Shown: positions 1 to 8,312 of the stretch, one piece after another
How positions within the stretch are numbered: position 1 is the first letter of the stretch
How the letters are laid out: the number at the start of each line of letters is the position of its first letter
Source: Sulfurospirillum sp. SCADC
GTDB taxonomy: Bacteria; Campylobacterota; Campylobacteria; Campylobacterales; Sulfurospirillaceae
Length of the DNA stretch: 53,515 bases
NCBI RefSeq assembly: GCF_000743525.1
Contig: NZ_JQGK01000020.1
Span: 1-53,515 of the forward strand
Reading direction: 5' to 3'
The notes under the pieces: model-generated
What the model was told of the DNA's origin: nothing
Seen by the model: the letters and a program-made list of their open reading frames with translations, nothing else
The model's database searches: none
Translations under genes and position numbers: made by a program

Positions 1-17
1 TTATAGCAGTTTACTGT

Positions 18-569
18 TTAATTGACGAATATTTGAAGCTGAGAAACTCGTTTAAACCAGGCATCCAAATCTAAACCTGTTTTATTAATAGCAGCAACTA
101 ATACTTGTCCAGAAGCCTTTGCATCTTCGAGTGCATCGTGATGCTTGAATTCATACCCAATCATTTTACAAATGTTAGATAACCCATACCCACTCCATGC
201 ACACTCTTCCCATGCACGACGAGCCACCCTTGCAGAATCAAGCCATACGGTATTAATTGAATTCAGAGAATATTTATTAATCGCTCGACTAACTGAAACT
301 CGATCAAAGTGTGTATGGCTTACACAAATCCCACCAGTTAAAAAATCAGATAATTTCTGAAAGACATCAGGAAATTTTGGAGCACCAATAACATCATCTT
401 CAGTGATTCCGTGAATATCGATATTTATAAAATCAAAATAATCTTCTGGGTCGACTAACGATGACCATTCCTCTACAAGTATTCCATTCTTATATTTCGC
501 CAATCCAATTTGGCAAATTGAAGACATATCTGCATTTGCAGTTTCCACGTCAATTGCTACAAATTCCAT
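18..569 (-). CDS. DnaQ-like DEDDh 3'-5' exonuclease
   Basis: A 183-residue protein of the DNA polymerase III epsilon/RNase T exonuclease superfamily, which removes nucleotides from 3' ends. Visible catalytic residues are Asp7 and Glu9 (AIDVETA), Asp89 (THFDRV), and His144 with Asp149 (HHDALEDA), so the DEDDh set is complete. The start is supported by AAGGAG upstream. Many homologues carry an extra C-terminal domain (for example BRCT) that is absent here, so it is a bare exonuclease domain. It is more likely a stand-alone repair or processing nuclease than the replicative proofreading subunit. The specific substrate cannot be told from the sequence. Confidence 0.8.
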   Translation of the reverse strand: MEFVAIDVETANADMSSICQIGLAKYKNGILVEEWSSLVDPEDYFDFINIDIHGITEDDVIGAPKFPDVFQKLSDFLTGGICVSHTHFDRVSVSRAINKYSLNSINTVWLDSARVARRAWEECAWSGYGLSNICKMIGYEFKHHDALEDAKASGQVLVAAINKTGLDLDAWFKRVSQLQIFVN

Positions 570-740
570 GACTACTCCTTCTTCGCATTAAAGAGATTAG
601 GGGTCAGGAGATTAGTAAATCAAAAAGGTCTTTACTTTTACGCTAACCCAATTTGCCACAAACTCCAACACCCATTAAAAATAATATCTCTTTAATCTTT
701 AAAACCAAAATAGAAAATGCCCTAAACTTCTTTTTCAATG

Positions 741-754
741 CTTTACATGTAAAG
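741..754. repeat. TTACATGTAA-family palindrome, single intergenic copy
   Basis: A full CTTTACATGTAAAG copy in the 266-bp gap between the exonuclease and dat genes. The same gap has a TACAAT -10-like hexamer at 803-808 upstream of dat. Nothing else in the gap is recognisable. Confidence 0.9.
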
Positions 755-835
755 AAAAAACCATTGCCTACTTATTGCACAGATGGCTAAGAAACCTTTT
801 GATACAATTACGTATTATTTTTTTTGGAGTCTGTA

Positions 836-1690
836 ATGAGCAGTATTGTTTTTTTAAACGGAGATTTTTGTAAAGAGGAAGATGCGAAAGTATCTATTTT
901 TGATCGTGGGTATCTTTTTGGCGATGGTATCTACGAAGTGGTACCTGTTATTAATGGAAAAGTGATTGACAAAGAGCCTTTCTTTGAGCGTTTTGATGCA
1001 AGTATGAGCAAAATTGGGCTCAAAGCGCCTTTTTGCAAAGCGGAGATCATTACGATCTTAGATACGTTAATTGCTAAAAATGAGATCGTTGAAGGTGGCA
1101 TTTACATGCAAGTGACACGCGGTGTGGCACCTCGTGAGTTTTATTTCCCTGAAAATACCCCAACCACATTTATGGCGTTTACCTTTAAAAAAGAGATTAT
1201 CAACCATCCTTTGGCAAAAACGGGCATCAAAGTGGTCAGTTGTGCGGACATCAGATGGAAAAGACGTGACATCAAGTCTATTTCACTCTTGGGTCAAGTG
1301 TTAGCCAAAGAAGAAGTCCACCAAAAAGGTGCCTTTGAAGGCTGGATGGTTGAAGATGGTTTTGTCACAGAGGGAACCTCATCGGCTGCCTTTATCGTGA
1401 AAGATGGCGTGATTATCACGCGTCCACTTTCCAATGCGATTTTGCCAAGTATTCGTCGCAAACTCTTAATGGAATTTACCAAAGCAAACAACATCAAAGT
1501 TGAAGAGCGTCTTTTTACCATTGAAGAAGCGTTAAATGCAGATGAAGCGTTTATGGCAAGTGCGACTGTTTTTGTTCTTCCTATCATCGAAATTGATGGT
1601 AAGCCTATCGGCAGTGGAAAACCAGGTCCCATGGTTCAAAAACTTCGTGAATTATATGTCGAAGCAGCCCTCAAAGAGGCGAACGCCTAA
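836..1690 (+). CDS. dat: D-amino-acid transaminase (class IV aminotransferase)
   Basis: A PLP enzyme of fold type IV, 284 residues, close to the Bacillus D-alanine aminotransferase length. It interconverts D-alanine and D-glutamate with their 2-oxo acids, feeding peptidoglycan precursors. The catalytic lysine is probably Lys147 in RRDIKSISLLG, which matches the DIKSLNLLG motif of D-amino acid transaminases. A TTG at 824 would give four more residues, but GGAG at 826-829 sits six bases before the ATG at 836, so 836 is preferred. A palindrome hairpin terminator follows. A branched-chain aminotransferase of the same fold is the alternative; the N-terminal and lysine motifs favour D-amino acid transaminase. 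Confidence 0.85.
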   Translation: MSSIVFLNGDFCKEEDAKVSIFDRGYLFGDGIYEVVPVINGKVIDKEPFFERFDASMSKIGLKAPFCKAEIITILDTLIAKNEIVEGGIYMQVTRGVAPREFYFPENTPTTFMAFTFKKEIINHPLAKTGIKVVSCADIRWKRRDIKSISLLGQVLAKEEVHQKGAFEGWMVEDGFVTEGTSSAAFIVKDGVIITRPLSNAILPSIRRKLLMEFTKANNIKVEERLFTIEEALNADEAFMASATVFVLPIIEIDGKPIGSGKPGPMVQKLRELYVEAALKEANA

Positions 1691-1697
1691 ATACATG

Positions 1698-1725
1698 AGA
1701 GGCTTTACATGTAAAGCCTCTTTTC
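1698..1725 (+). terminator. Rho-independent terminator built on the TTACATGTAA palindrome
   Basis: A perfect 24-bp palindrome at 1698-1721 (AGAGGC arms around TTTACATGTAAA) runs into a T tract just after the dat stop. It also lies just beyond the stop of the convergent gene at 1725, so it could serve both strands. Confidence 0.8.
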
Positions 1726-2330
1726 TACTTTAAATCCATTTGTTTGATCAGATCAATGGTAAGAAGATCAAGGGTGGTTCCGCGTTCGCGTAACTTTTCA
1801 ATTAGGCTTTTTTTACGCTCTTCACTTAGGTTTTGCCCTGCTTTAAACTTGAGCGAGATCGACTCTGGGTTTAAGCGAAGAAGCCCTGTCTGCTCTATCA
1901 TTTTGGTATAAATGGGATTGGTAGCTTCGATGGCATCGTAACCGCCTTCGGGTTGCAGCTTTTGCATGAGCGCTGTGAGCATCAAACATTTTAGATCAGC
2001 ATTGCTCACGATTTCAATCAACCCTGTGATATGAGCCGAGATAAAAAACTGTGTTGCAGGCGAAGCAGAACGCGTGTTGCTAAAGTAAGAGGGAATCAAG
2101 GAGAGTGGCTTCACCACGCTAAAACTCGCTCTAGGATTTTTGGCGATTAGCTCCATTTTACGCCCTTCTTTAGAGCCATGAAAACAGAGGCTTTTCTCAT
2201 ACCAGACAAAATTCAGTGGCACGCCATACGGTTCTTGCTCATCCATTAAGCAGAGTGTTCCGTATTCACACTCGGCAAATAATTCCTCGATACGGTTAGT
2301 ATCATTGACTTCAAATTCAGCTCTTCGCAT
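1725..2330 (-). CDS. Pyridoxamine 5'-phosphate oxidase-like FMN-binding protein
   Basis: A 201-residue protein with the split-barrel FMN-binding fold of the PPOX/NimA group. Visible are the start of the barrel (YGTLCLMDEQEPYGVPLNF) and the segment FHGSKEGRKMELIAKNPRAS, where NimA-like proteins contact the cofactor phosphate. The C-terminal ~70 residues are helical and charged. It lies 8 bp downstream of another FMN-binding gene on the same strand, so the two are probably cotranscribed. GGAG upstream supports the start. The substrate is unknown; a nitroreductase-like or flavin-dependent reductase role is possible. Confidence 0.7.
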   Translation of the reverse strand: MRRAEFEVNDTNRIEELFAECEYGTLCLMDEQEPYGVPLNFVWYEKSLCFHGSKEGRKMELIAKNPRASFSVVKPLSLIPSYFSNTRSASPATQFFISAHITGLIEIVSNADLKCLMLTALMQKLQPEGGYDAIEATNPIYTKMIEQTGLLRLNPESISLKFKAGQNLSEERKKSLIEKLRERGTTLDLLTIDLIKQMDLK

Positions 2331-2338
2331 CGTCTCTC

Positions 2339-2707
2339 CTACGTTGTTTGGATAAAATCTTTAATCGCGATTTTCATCACCGCTCGTGCCCACGGGTAAG
2401 TCGCTTTCATCTGGTTACATTCATCACCATCGTACACAATCGTCGCATTTCCATGAAGCAAAAACCCAGTTCCCTCACCGTGCAAGCCTTCTACTTCTTT
2501 ACTTCCAACCGTCACTAAAACTCTGTTATTGTGTGCCAAAGCTTCTCCCATTGTGTTCATTCCACCAACGGGAACAATGAAATTATCATTGTTTACTGTC
2601 ACAAATGAGTGCCATGTATTGACAACATGAGGAAAGTTTTTTCCTTGGGCGATGATAGCAACCGTTCCCTCTTTTTGCATAACTGATCGCAATTTATCTG
2701 AAATCAT
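2339..2707 (-). CDS. FMN-binding protein, Desulfovibrio FMN-bp type
   Basis: A 122-residue split-barrel flavoprotein. The pattern GTVAIIAQGKNFPHVVNTW, followed by VPVGGM, VLVTVGSKEV and GTGFLLHG, closely follows the small FMN-binding protein of Desulfovibrio vulgaris, which has the same length. Such proteins bind FMN as dimers and may act in one-electron transfer. It is the first gene of a two-gene unit with the PPOX-like gene and is divergent from a MocR regulator 101 bp away. The physiological partner is unknown. Confidence 0.75.
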   Translation of the reverse strand: MISDKLRSVMQKEGTVAIIAQGKNFPHVVNTWHSFVTVNNDNFIVPVGGMNTMGEALAHNNRVLVTVGSKEVEGLHGEGTGFLLHGNATIVYDGDECNQMKATYPWARAVMKIAIKDFIQTT

Positions 2708-2808
2708 TTATCTCTCCATTGAATTATTTTAAATTGTAATTGTGGTATTATAATCTCAATCTGTACTCTACACAAGAGCCAGTTAAGTAAATATTTTAGG
2801 GGTCAGTT

Positions 2809-4194
2809 ATGTATATCCTTGACAAAGAAGCCACAAAGCCACTCTACATACAGCTCTACGAAGCCATGAAAGAGGAGATTTTAAACACCCTTTCGTCTGG
2901 AGCAAAACTTCCCTCGGTACGCAAAGTTGCAACAGAGTACACACTCAGTAAAACCACTGTGGAACTAGCGTACAAACAACTCTATGCGGAAGGGTACATT
3001 GAGAGTATTCCCAAAAGTGGCTACTTTGTTGCCGATACCTTTCACGAATATGGTACGCCCTCTTTAACAGCGCCGTTCAACGTATCGGAACCAAAGCCTC
3101 TGATTCGTTATGATTTTTTTCCTGCTCGGTTGACGCATGATGCGTTCCCTTTGAAACTGTGGCAACGTCTTTTTATCAAAGCGATGAAAGAGAGTTTAGA
3201 CTTTGGGGCGTATGGTGACAGGCAAGGGGAACAGGGACTCAGAACTCAAATTGCGCAGTACCTTATAAAATCCCGTGGTGTGAACTGTGACGCTTCGCAA
3301 ATCGTTGTTTGTGGTGGATTTACAGACTCGATGAACCATCTTGCGGCACTCTTTAAAGAGACTTTTCAACGAATCGCCATTGAGCATCCTGGTTATCCTG
3401 CTACGGGCAAGGTCTTTGAAGATTATGGTTATGACAGTGTTCCCGTTAAAGTCGATCACAACGGTTTAAACATTGACCAACTGGAAGCGACGAAAGTCAA
3501 ACTGGTGTATATTACCCCCTCCCACCAATACCCAACAGGGGTCACGATGCCTATTCCTAACCGTATGAAGTTGTTAGATTGGGCAAAACGCGTTCAAGGG
3601 GTTATCATCGAAGATGATTACGACAGTGAACTACGGTACCAAAATCGCCCTATTCCTTCACTTCAAGGACTGGATCATGATGGAAATGTTATCTATGTTG
3701 GAACGTTTTCCAAGTCGCTTTCTCCCACACTTCGTGTGAGCTACATCGTGCTTCCGCATCGCTACTTGGAAGCGTATGCAAAGGTATGCCAAATGCGTCA
3801 TCAACGCTGCCCTGTGTCACTGTGTACCCAAAAAACCTTGGAACTGTTTATGAAAGGTGGTCATTGGGAGCGACATCTACGCAAAATCCGCACTCTAAAC
3901 CGAAAGAAACACGACTTGATGAAAGAGAGACTCAAAAGCACGTTAGGATCTATGATAGAGATCATCAGTGAAGGCGGTGGACTTGCCATTTTAATACGAC
4001 CTACCATTACGATTGATCTGAAAAAATTAAGAGAAAACGCCCTTAAAGAAGGTATAAAACTCTATTGTGCGAGTGATCTTTACGGTGAGACGTGGGAAGC
4101 GATTCGCATGGGGTTTGGAGGGCTAGCGGAGAGAGAGATCGAAGAAGCCATAGCGCTTCTTCAAAACATATGGATCAAAACCCTTAAAGCTTAG
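2809..4194 (+). CDS. MocR/PdxR-family transcriptional regulator
   Basis: A 461-residue protein with an N-terminal GntR winged helix (about residues 1-75; LPSVRKVATEYTLSKTTVE is the recognition region) fused to a class I aminotransferase-like domain (about 100-455). The PLP lysine is Lys302 in GTFSKSLSPTLR, and the ITPSHQYPTG and EDDYDSELRY motifs are intact. These regulators sense PLP or an amino acid. It is divergent from two FMN split-barrel genes, so it may regulate them and itself from the 101-bp gap. AGGGG six bases before the ATG fixes the start. Typical pdxST targets are not adjacent. Confidence 0.85.
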   Translation: MYILDKEATKPLYIQLYEAMKEEILNTLSSGAKLPSVRKVATEYTLSKTTVELAYKQLYAEGYIESIPKSGYFVADTFHEYGTPSLTAPFNVSEPKPLIRYDFFPARLTHDAFPLKLWQRLFIKAMKESLDFGAYGDRQGEQGLRTQIAQYLIKSRGVNCDASQIVVCGGFTDSMNHLAALFKETFQRIAIEHPGYPATGKVFEDYGYDSVPVKVDHNGLNIDQLEATKVKLVYITPSHQYPTGVTMPIPNRMKLLDWAKRVQGVIIEDDYDSELRYQNRPIPSLQGLDHDGNVIYVGTFSKSLSPTLRVSYIVLPHRYLEAYAKVCQMRHQRCPVSLCTQKTLELFMKGGHWERHLRKIRTLNRKKHDLMKERLKSTLGSMIEIISEGGGLAILIRPTITIDLKKLRENALKEGIKLYCASDLYGETWEAIRMGFGGLAEREIEEAIALLQNIWIKTLKA

Positions 4195-4289
4195 TCCTGC
4201 TTTATAGTGCAACTTTTTACGTTTACATGTAACATACAACACCTTTGTCACAATAATTAATGTACAATGATCAGAAAAAAAGAGGCAAC

Positions 4290-4412
4290 ATGCTTTCACT
4301 GGCTAAAAACATGCAGCATTTTGTGGATCTTATTGTCGAGAAATCTCCCTCTTTAGATGAGATGAAGAGGAGCTTTCACGACTTAACCATTACGTATGGA
4401 TTGCATTTTTGA
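4290..4412 (+). pseudogene. Detached N-terminus of a frameshifted membrane GGDEF gene
   Basis: A 40-codon frame starting MLSLAKNMQHFVDLIVEK. It matches the N-terminus of the neighbouring paralogue at 5589 (MIRLAKNIQHLVDFIVSK). A tandem 5-bp repeat, GATGA-GATGA at 4356-4365, shifts the frame. Removing one copy restores DEEELSRLNHYVWIAF, which aligns with HEEEIFRLNHYVWIAL of the paralogue. The frame stops at TGA 4410-4412, which overlaps the ATG at 4412 of the downstream frame, so translational coupling could still produce the rest. Confidence 0.8.
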
Positions 4413-5440
4413 TGATTCCTGTCTCCCTTTTTACCAGTGTTTACAATGCGTATAGTGCCAATTACACCTTGGCTTTTTTGATCATGCTTTTTGCCTCTTA
4501 CACGATTGGCTCGCTCTTTCTCATCCCTAAAATTAAAAAAACGTACCTGCTGTACCACGGCGCCAATCTTCTTTATACGATTTTACTGCTTTACGTTGTT
4601 TCGCATCTTGATAGTGAAAATTCACGCATCCTTTGGACCTATATTTATCCCATTAGTGTTATCTTTTTATTTGGCAATCGTCTGGGTTTTTTGTACAGTT
4701 GTCTCTTTTTGAGCATGATCATCGCGCTGTTTCTCTTTGTTCCGCATATTCACACCGTCTACAGCATCCCGTTTCAAATTCGTTTTGCCATTACGTATAT
4801 GATCGTTGCGTTTATCAGCAGTTGGGTGGAGTATCACCGTGCGCGGTACCAAAAAGAATCTTTGCAGACGCACTACGCTCTTTTTTTAGAACAAGCACTG
4901 CTCAAAGAGGAGATCGAGCGACGTTGTGTGCTTGAGAAAGAGCTTCAATACCTCGTACAAACGGACACCCTAACCTTGGTCTACAACCGTGGTTATTTCT
5001 TGGAATTGGCAGAAAAAGAGCTTCAACGTGCCATGCGTTACGATGCTTCGCTCTGTTTTGCGGTACTTGATATTGACAATTTTAAACGCATCAATGACAC
5101 ACTGGGTCATCCTGTGGGCGATAGCGTACTCCAAGCGTTAGCACAGCATTGTAAACAGAGTTTGAGGGAGACGGATATTATTGGGCGGTTGGGCGGTGAA
5201 GAGTTTGCATTGATCCTTTTACATGTAAACGAAGAACACGCTAGAGCGAAGATGGAAAAACTCAAAGATGAGCTGAGTCAACTGAGTGTTCCCTACGATG
5301 GAGGGCTTACGCTCAACTTTACCGTCAGCATTGGATTAGCCATGTTGAATGAGCGCATTAAACGACTTGATGAGCTTTACATTCAAGCCGATGAGAAACT
5401 TTACCTTGCTAAAAATGCAGGGCGTAACTGCGTTCGTTAA
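4412..5440 (+). CDS. Membrane diguanylate cyclase, N-terminally truncated by frameshift
   Basis: 342 residues: about five hydrophobic segments (residues 1-150), a short coiled linker, then a complete GGDEF domain with DTLTLVYNRGYF, DIDNFKRINDTLGH and the active-site GGEEF. It would make cyclic di-GMP at the inner membrane. The start used is the ATG overlapping the stop of the upstream fragment; a TTG at 4409 is in the same frame. The true ancestral start is 4290, cut off by a 5-bp duplication. A TTACATGTAA palindrome at 5219-5228 encodes LHV in LILLHVNEE. The tandem paralogue at 5589 carries a different lesion. Confidence 0.8.
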   Translation: MIPVSLFTSVYNAYSANYTLAFLIMLFASYTIGSLFLIPKIKKTYLLYHGANLLYTILLLYVVSHLDSENSRILWTYIYPISVIFLFGNRLGFLYSCLFLSMIIALFLFVPHIHTVYSIPFQIRFAITYMIVAFISSWVEYHRARYQKESLQTHYALFLEQALLKEEIERRCVLEKELQYLVQTDTLTLVYNRGYFLELAEKELQRAMRYDASLCFAVLDIDNFKRINDTLGHPVGDSVLQALAQHCKQSLRETDIIGRLGGEEFALILLHVNEEHARAKMEKLKDELSQLSVPYDGGLTLNFTVSIGLAMLNERIKRLDELYIQADEKLYLAKNAGRNCVR

Positions 5441-5588
5441 TGAATTGGAGGTTTTGTTCGCAAGATTTTCTTGACAGCTAAGAATCTTTGAAACATAACG
5501 CTTTATTTCCACCTTTCTTCTTGGATTCTTTTTTCAATACAACGCTTTTATAACGGTTGCGATGTAGAATTAAAAAAAAAGAGCTGCC

Positions 5589-6635
5589 ATGATTAGATTA
5601 GCTAAGAACATTCAACATCTTGTTGATTTCATTGTTTCTAAGGCGCATTCTCAGCATGAAGAGGAAATTTTTAGACTCAACCATTATGTGTGGATCGCTC
5701 TTTTGATGTTGCCTGTTGCCATTGGTTCTGGAGCCTATAATGTCTACATCAAGAATTATGCGTTAGCCTTTCTGATCATACTTTTTTCAGGGCATATGAT
5801 TGGCTCATTGTTCCTCATTCCTACCATCAAAAGAACGTATCTGCTCTACCATGGTGCCAATCTTCTCTACACTTTTTTGCTTCTTTACATGGTGTTCCAT
5901 ACTGATGCTGAGAATTCCCGTATTCTTTGGGCTTATATCTACCCTGTAGGCATCATCTTTTTATTGGGGCATCGTCTTGGCTTTTTATGGAGCTTTTTAC
6001 TCTTATGTATGATGATCGGGCTTTTCCTTTTTGTTCCTGAAATTCACACGATCTACAGCATCCCCTTTCAAGTTCGTTTTGGTATCACCTATCTTGGTGT
6101 AGCGATTATCAGCAGTTGGGTTGAATACCACGGCTCGCGTTCTCATCAAGCGCTTTTGTTAGAGCAAAAATTACTCAATGAAGAGATAGAAAGACGCAAA
6201 ATACTAGAAAAAGAGCTTAAACGCGCCAAACGCTATAACACCTCTCTCTGTTTTGCTATCCTTGATATTGACTATTTTAAGCGCATCAATGACACCTTTG
6301 GTCATCCTATTGGTGACACCGTTTTACAAGCACTTGCAAAACAGTGCTTAGGTAGCTTGCGAGAAACGGATTTAATGGGAAGACTGGGTGGAGAAGAGTT
6401 TGCGTTTTTACTGTTACATGTAACCGAAGAGCAAGCCAGAGCCAAGATGGAAAAGCTTAGAGAAGAGCTAAGCCAACTCAATGTTTCCTATGATACAAAC
6501 TCAACGCTCAATTTTACTGTGAGTATCGGTCTTGTGATGCTCTCAGAGCGGATTGAAGGGTTGGATGAGCTCTACATCCAAGCCGATGAAAAACTCTATG
6601 CCGCTAAAGATGCGGGGCGGAACTGCGTGCGCTAA
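5589..6635 (+). CDS. Membrane GGDEF protein with internal deletion in the GGDEF domain
   Basis: 348 residues, a paralogue of the preceding gene with an intact N-terminus (MIRLAKNIQHLVDF...) and the same membrane region. The catalytic GGEEF and DIDYFKRINDTFGH remain, but about 26 residues containing the domain's opening DxLT...NR motif are missing. The lost stretch lies between two EKEL-coding direct repeats in the paralogue (4934 and 5012), which suggests recombination between them. Diguanylate cyclase activity is therefore doubtful. A palindrome at 6414-6423 encodes LHV at the same place as in the paralogue. Confidence 0.8.
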   Translation: MIRLAKNIQHLVDFIVSKAHSQHEEEIFRLNHYVWIALLMLPVAIGSGAYNVYIKNYALAFLIILFSGHMIGSLFLIPTIKRTYLLYHGANLLYTFLLLYMVFHTDAENSRILWAYIYPVGIIFLLGHRLGFLWSFLLLCMMIGLFLFVPEIHTIYSIPFQVRFGITYLGVAIISSWVEYHGSRSHQALLLEQKLLNEEIERRKILEKELKRAKRYNTSLCFAILDIDYFKRINDTFGHPIGDTVLQALAKQCLGSLRETDLMGRLGGEEFAFLLLHVTEEQARAKMEKLREELSQLNVSYDTNSTLNFTVSIGLVMLSERIEGLDELYIQADEKLYAAKDAGRNCVR

Positions 6636-7160
6636 TTAATGAGAAGATTTTTTGGCAAGATTCTCTTTTTTGCTTGCACCGTTCATATCCATGCCATAAC
6701 GGTTGTACCCACCGATAAAGATTTTTTGAGCAGGGTCAAAACTCTCAGAGCACGCCTCTTTATCGTATTTAGCCACAAATTTTTTGTTCCCCTCTTCGAC
6801 ACTTAAGTAGTACTCAACGCCCTTGTCTACCATCGCAATTTTGGAAAAGTCTTTGCACTGTTTTTTCAGATCATCGGGCAGCGTGTGGTATTTATTAAGC
6901 TCCTCTAAAATTTGTTTGTACTGGGTTGTGGTGGATTGAAAAAAGACTTTGTTTTGCATCGCATAGACTTTGGTAACGACTAAAGAGAGATCTTTGTGTT
7001 TAAACGTTTGAGGCAAATTTCCTGCTAAACTTTGCGCCATAAACGAAGCATACATCTCAGGTGTGATGTTAAACGGAAGCGCCATTTTTTGGCTTTCGGC
7101 ATATGCACACACACTGAAAAGCAGTGCCAGCAACCACCATGCTTTTTGAAGCGTTTTCAT
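6636..7160 (-). CDS. Periplasmic protein of unknown function
   Basis: 174 residues with a clear Sec signal peptide (WWLLALLFSVCAYA, cut near residue 21). I do not recognise the family. Two cysteines (in KKQCKDF and KEACSES) could form a disulfide in the periplasm. The C-terminus is lysine- and serine-rich. It is convergent with, and abuts, the GGDEF gene stop with no gap. AAGGA upstream supports the start. Confidence 0.6.
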   Translation of the reverse strand: MKTLQKAWWLLALLFSVCAYAESQKMALPFNITPEMYASFMAQSLAGNLPQTFKHKDLSLVVTKVYAMQNKVFFQSTTTQYKQILEELNKYHTLPDDLKKQCKDFSKIAMVDKGVEYYLSVEEGNKKFVAKYDKEACSESFDPAQKIFIGGYNRYGMDMNGASKKENLAKKSSH

Positions 7161-7210
7161 CTCAAATCCTTACCATCATCTTTTGCGGTATTGTAACTCA
7201 TTTTAATGAA

Positions 7211-8161
7211 TCAATCATCAACAGCACTCGTTTTTTCTTGAAAGTAGATAAAAAATCCAAGTCCCAAAAACACCAAACTCATCCCAGCCCACGCTTGCGC
7301 ATTGGGCAGTTCCGCACCTAAAAAGAGCATCTCTCCCAAGAGTGCGAAGATCACTTCGCTCGCTTGCGTGGCATCGACGGCGGCCAGTTCACTGGACTTA
7401 TGCGCCTGATGACGTGCGAGTAAAAAAAGCGTGGTTGCCACCAGTCCTGAGAGCAGTGCGACCAGTGAAGTGTTCAGTACTTGTCCCATTGAGGGCATCG
7501 GTGGGTTGATCAATGCCACTAAAACGATCCAAAAGGGGAGTGAACCTAAAGAGAGCAAAAAGACTTTGTTAAACGCATTTTCCAATAACGGCGAATCGAT
7601 CTTGGGGAAAAGTGTATGCCCGTGTTTGGACTCCCAGACGAGTTGATTGCCAAAGGGATAACAAAATGCGGCGATGAGAACGGGAAAAGCACCTTTGGCA
7701 AACTCCACAAAGTGAAAGGTCGAAATGTGTGAGGTGTTGATCAGCCCAACACCGATGACGATGATCGTTGAAAAGATCCAAATACGTTTGGGAAACACTC
7801 TTCCAAAGAGCATCAAAACAAAAAGCGATGCAATAATGGTCAACTGCCACGTCGCCGCAATAACCCACGCAGGCGCATAATCTGCACTAAAGCACAAAAG
7901 AGCGTAAAAACAGCCAAACCCAATGCTCCCCGCCACGCTCCAAAAGAGCCAATGTTCTCTAAAAAGTCTAAAAAGCGATTGAAGCGGTTTTTGACCCTGA
8001 AACAGACGAATCACGATCAGTAAAAAAACGATCATAAAAACATACCGCAATGACGCAGACCAGATCCAATGTCCACCGTCTAAACTCATCAAACGGTTGA
8101 GCACAAACGTGGAGCTAAAAAAAAGCGCGGAGAGTAAACCAAGAGCAATGAGAGCAACCAT
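7211..8161 (-). CDS. DMT-superfamily transporter, multidrug-efflux (EmrE-like) type
   Basis: 316 residues with about ten hydrophobic segments, resembling the putative multidrug-resistance efflux family within the drug/metabolite transporters. An upstream in-frame ATG would add 17 residues, but GAGGAAG just before the ATG at 8161 (MVALIALGLLSALFF) favours the shorter form. It is divergent from an EamA-type transporter, with one TTACATGTAA palindrome (8236-8245) in the gap. The substrate cannot be inferred. Confidence 0.7.
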   Translation of the reverse strand: MVALIALGLLSALFFSSTFVLNRLMSLDGGHWIWSASLRYVFMIVFLLIVIRLFQGQKPLQSLFRLFREHWLFWSVAGSIGFGCFYALLCFSADYAPAWVIAATWQLTIIASLFVLMLFGRVFPKRIWIFSTIIVIGVGLINTSHISTFHFVEFAKGAFPVLIAAFCYPFGNQLVWESKHGHTLFPKIDSPLLENAFNKVFLLSLGSLPFWIVLVALINPPMPSMGQVLNTSLVALLSGLVATTLFLLARHQAHKSSELAAVDATQASEVIFALLGEMLFLGAELPNAQAWAGMSLVFLGLGFFIYFQEKTSAVDD

Positions 8162-8312
8162 ACATCTTCCTCGAAACATAAATAAAGTGCCATTATACCC
8201 ATTCCCACGCACGCATTATGGTTGAAAAATAGACCTTACATGTAAAGATAATTTTTTAGCACACTAAATCTTGCATCTGCTACAATAACGCCAATAGTTT
8301 AAAAAGGTTTTC

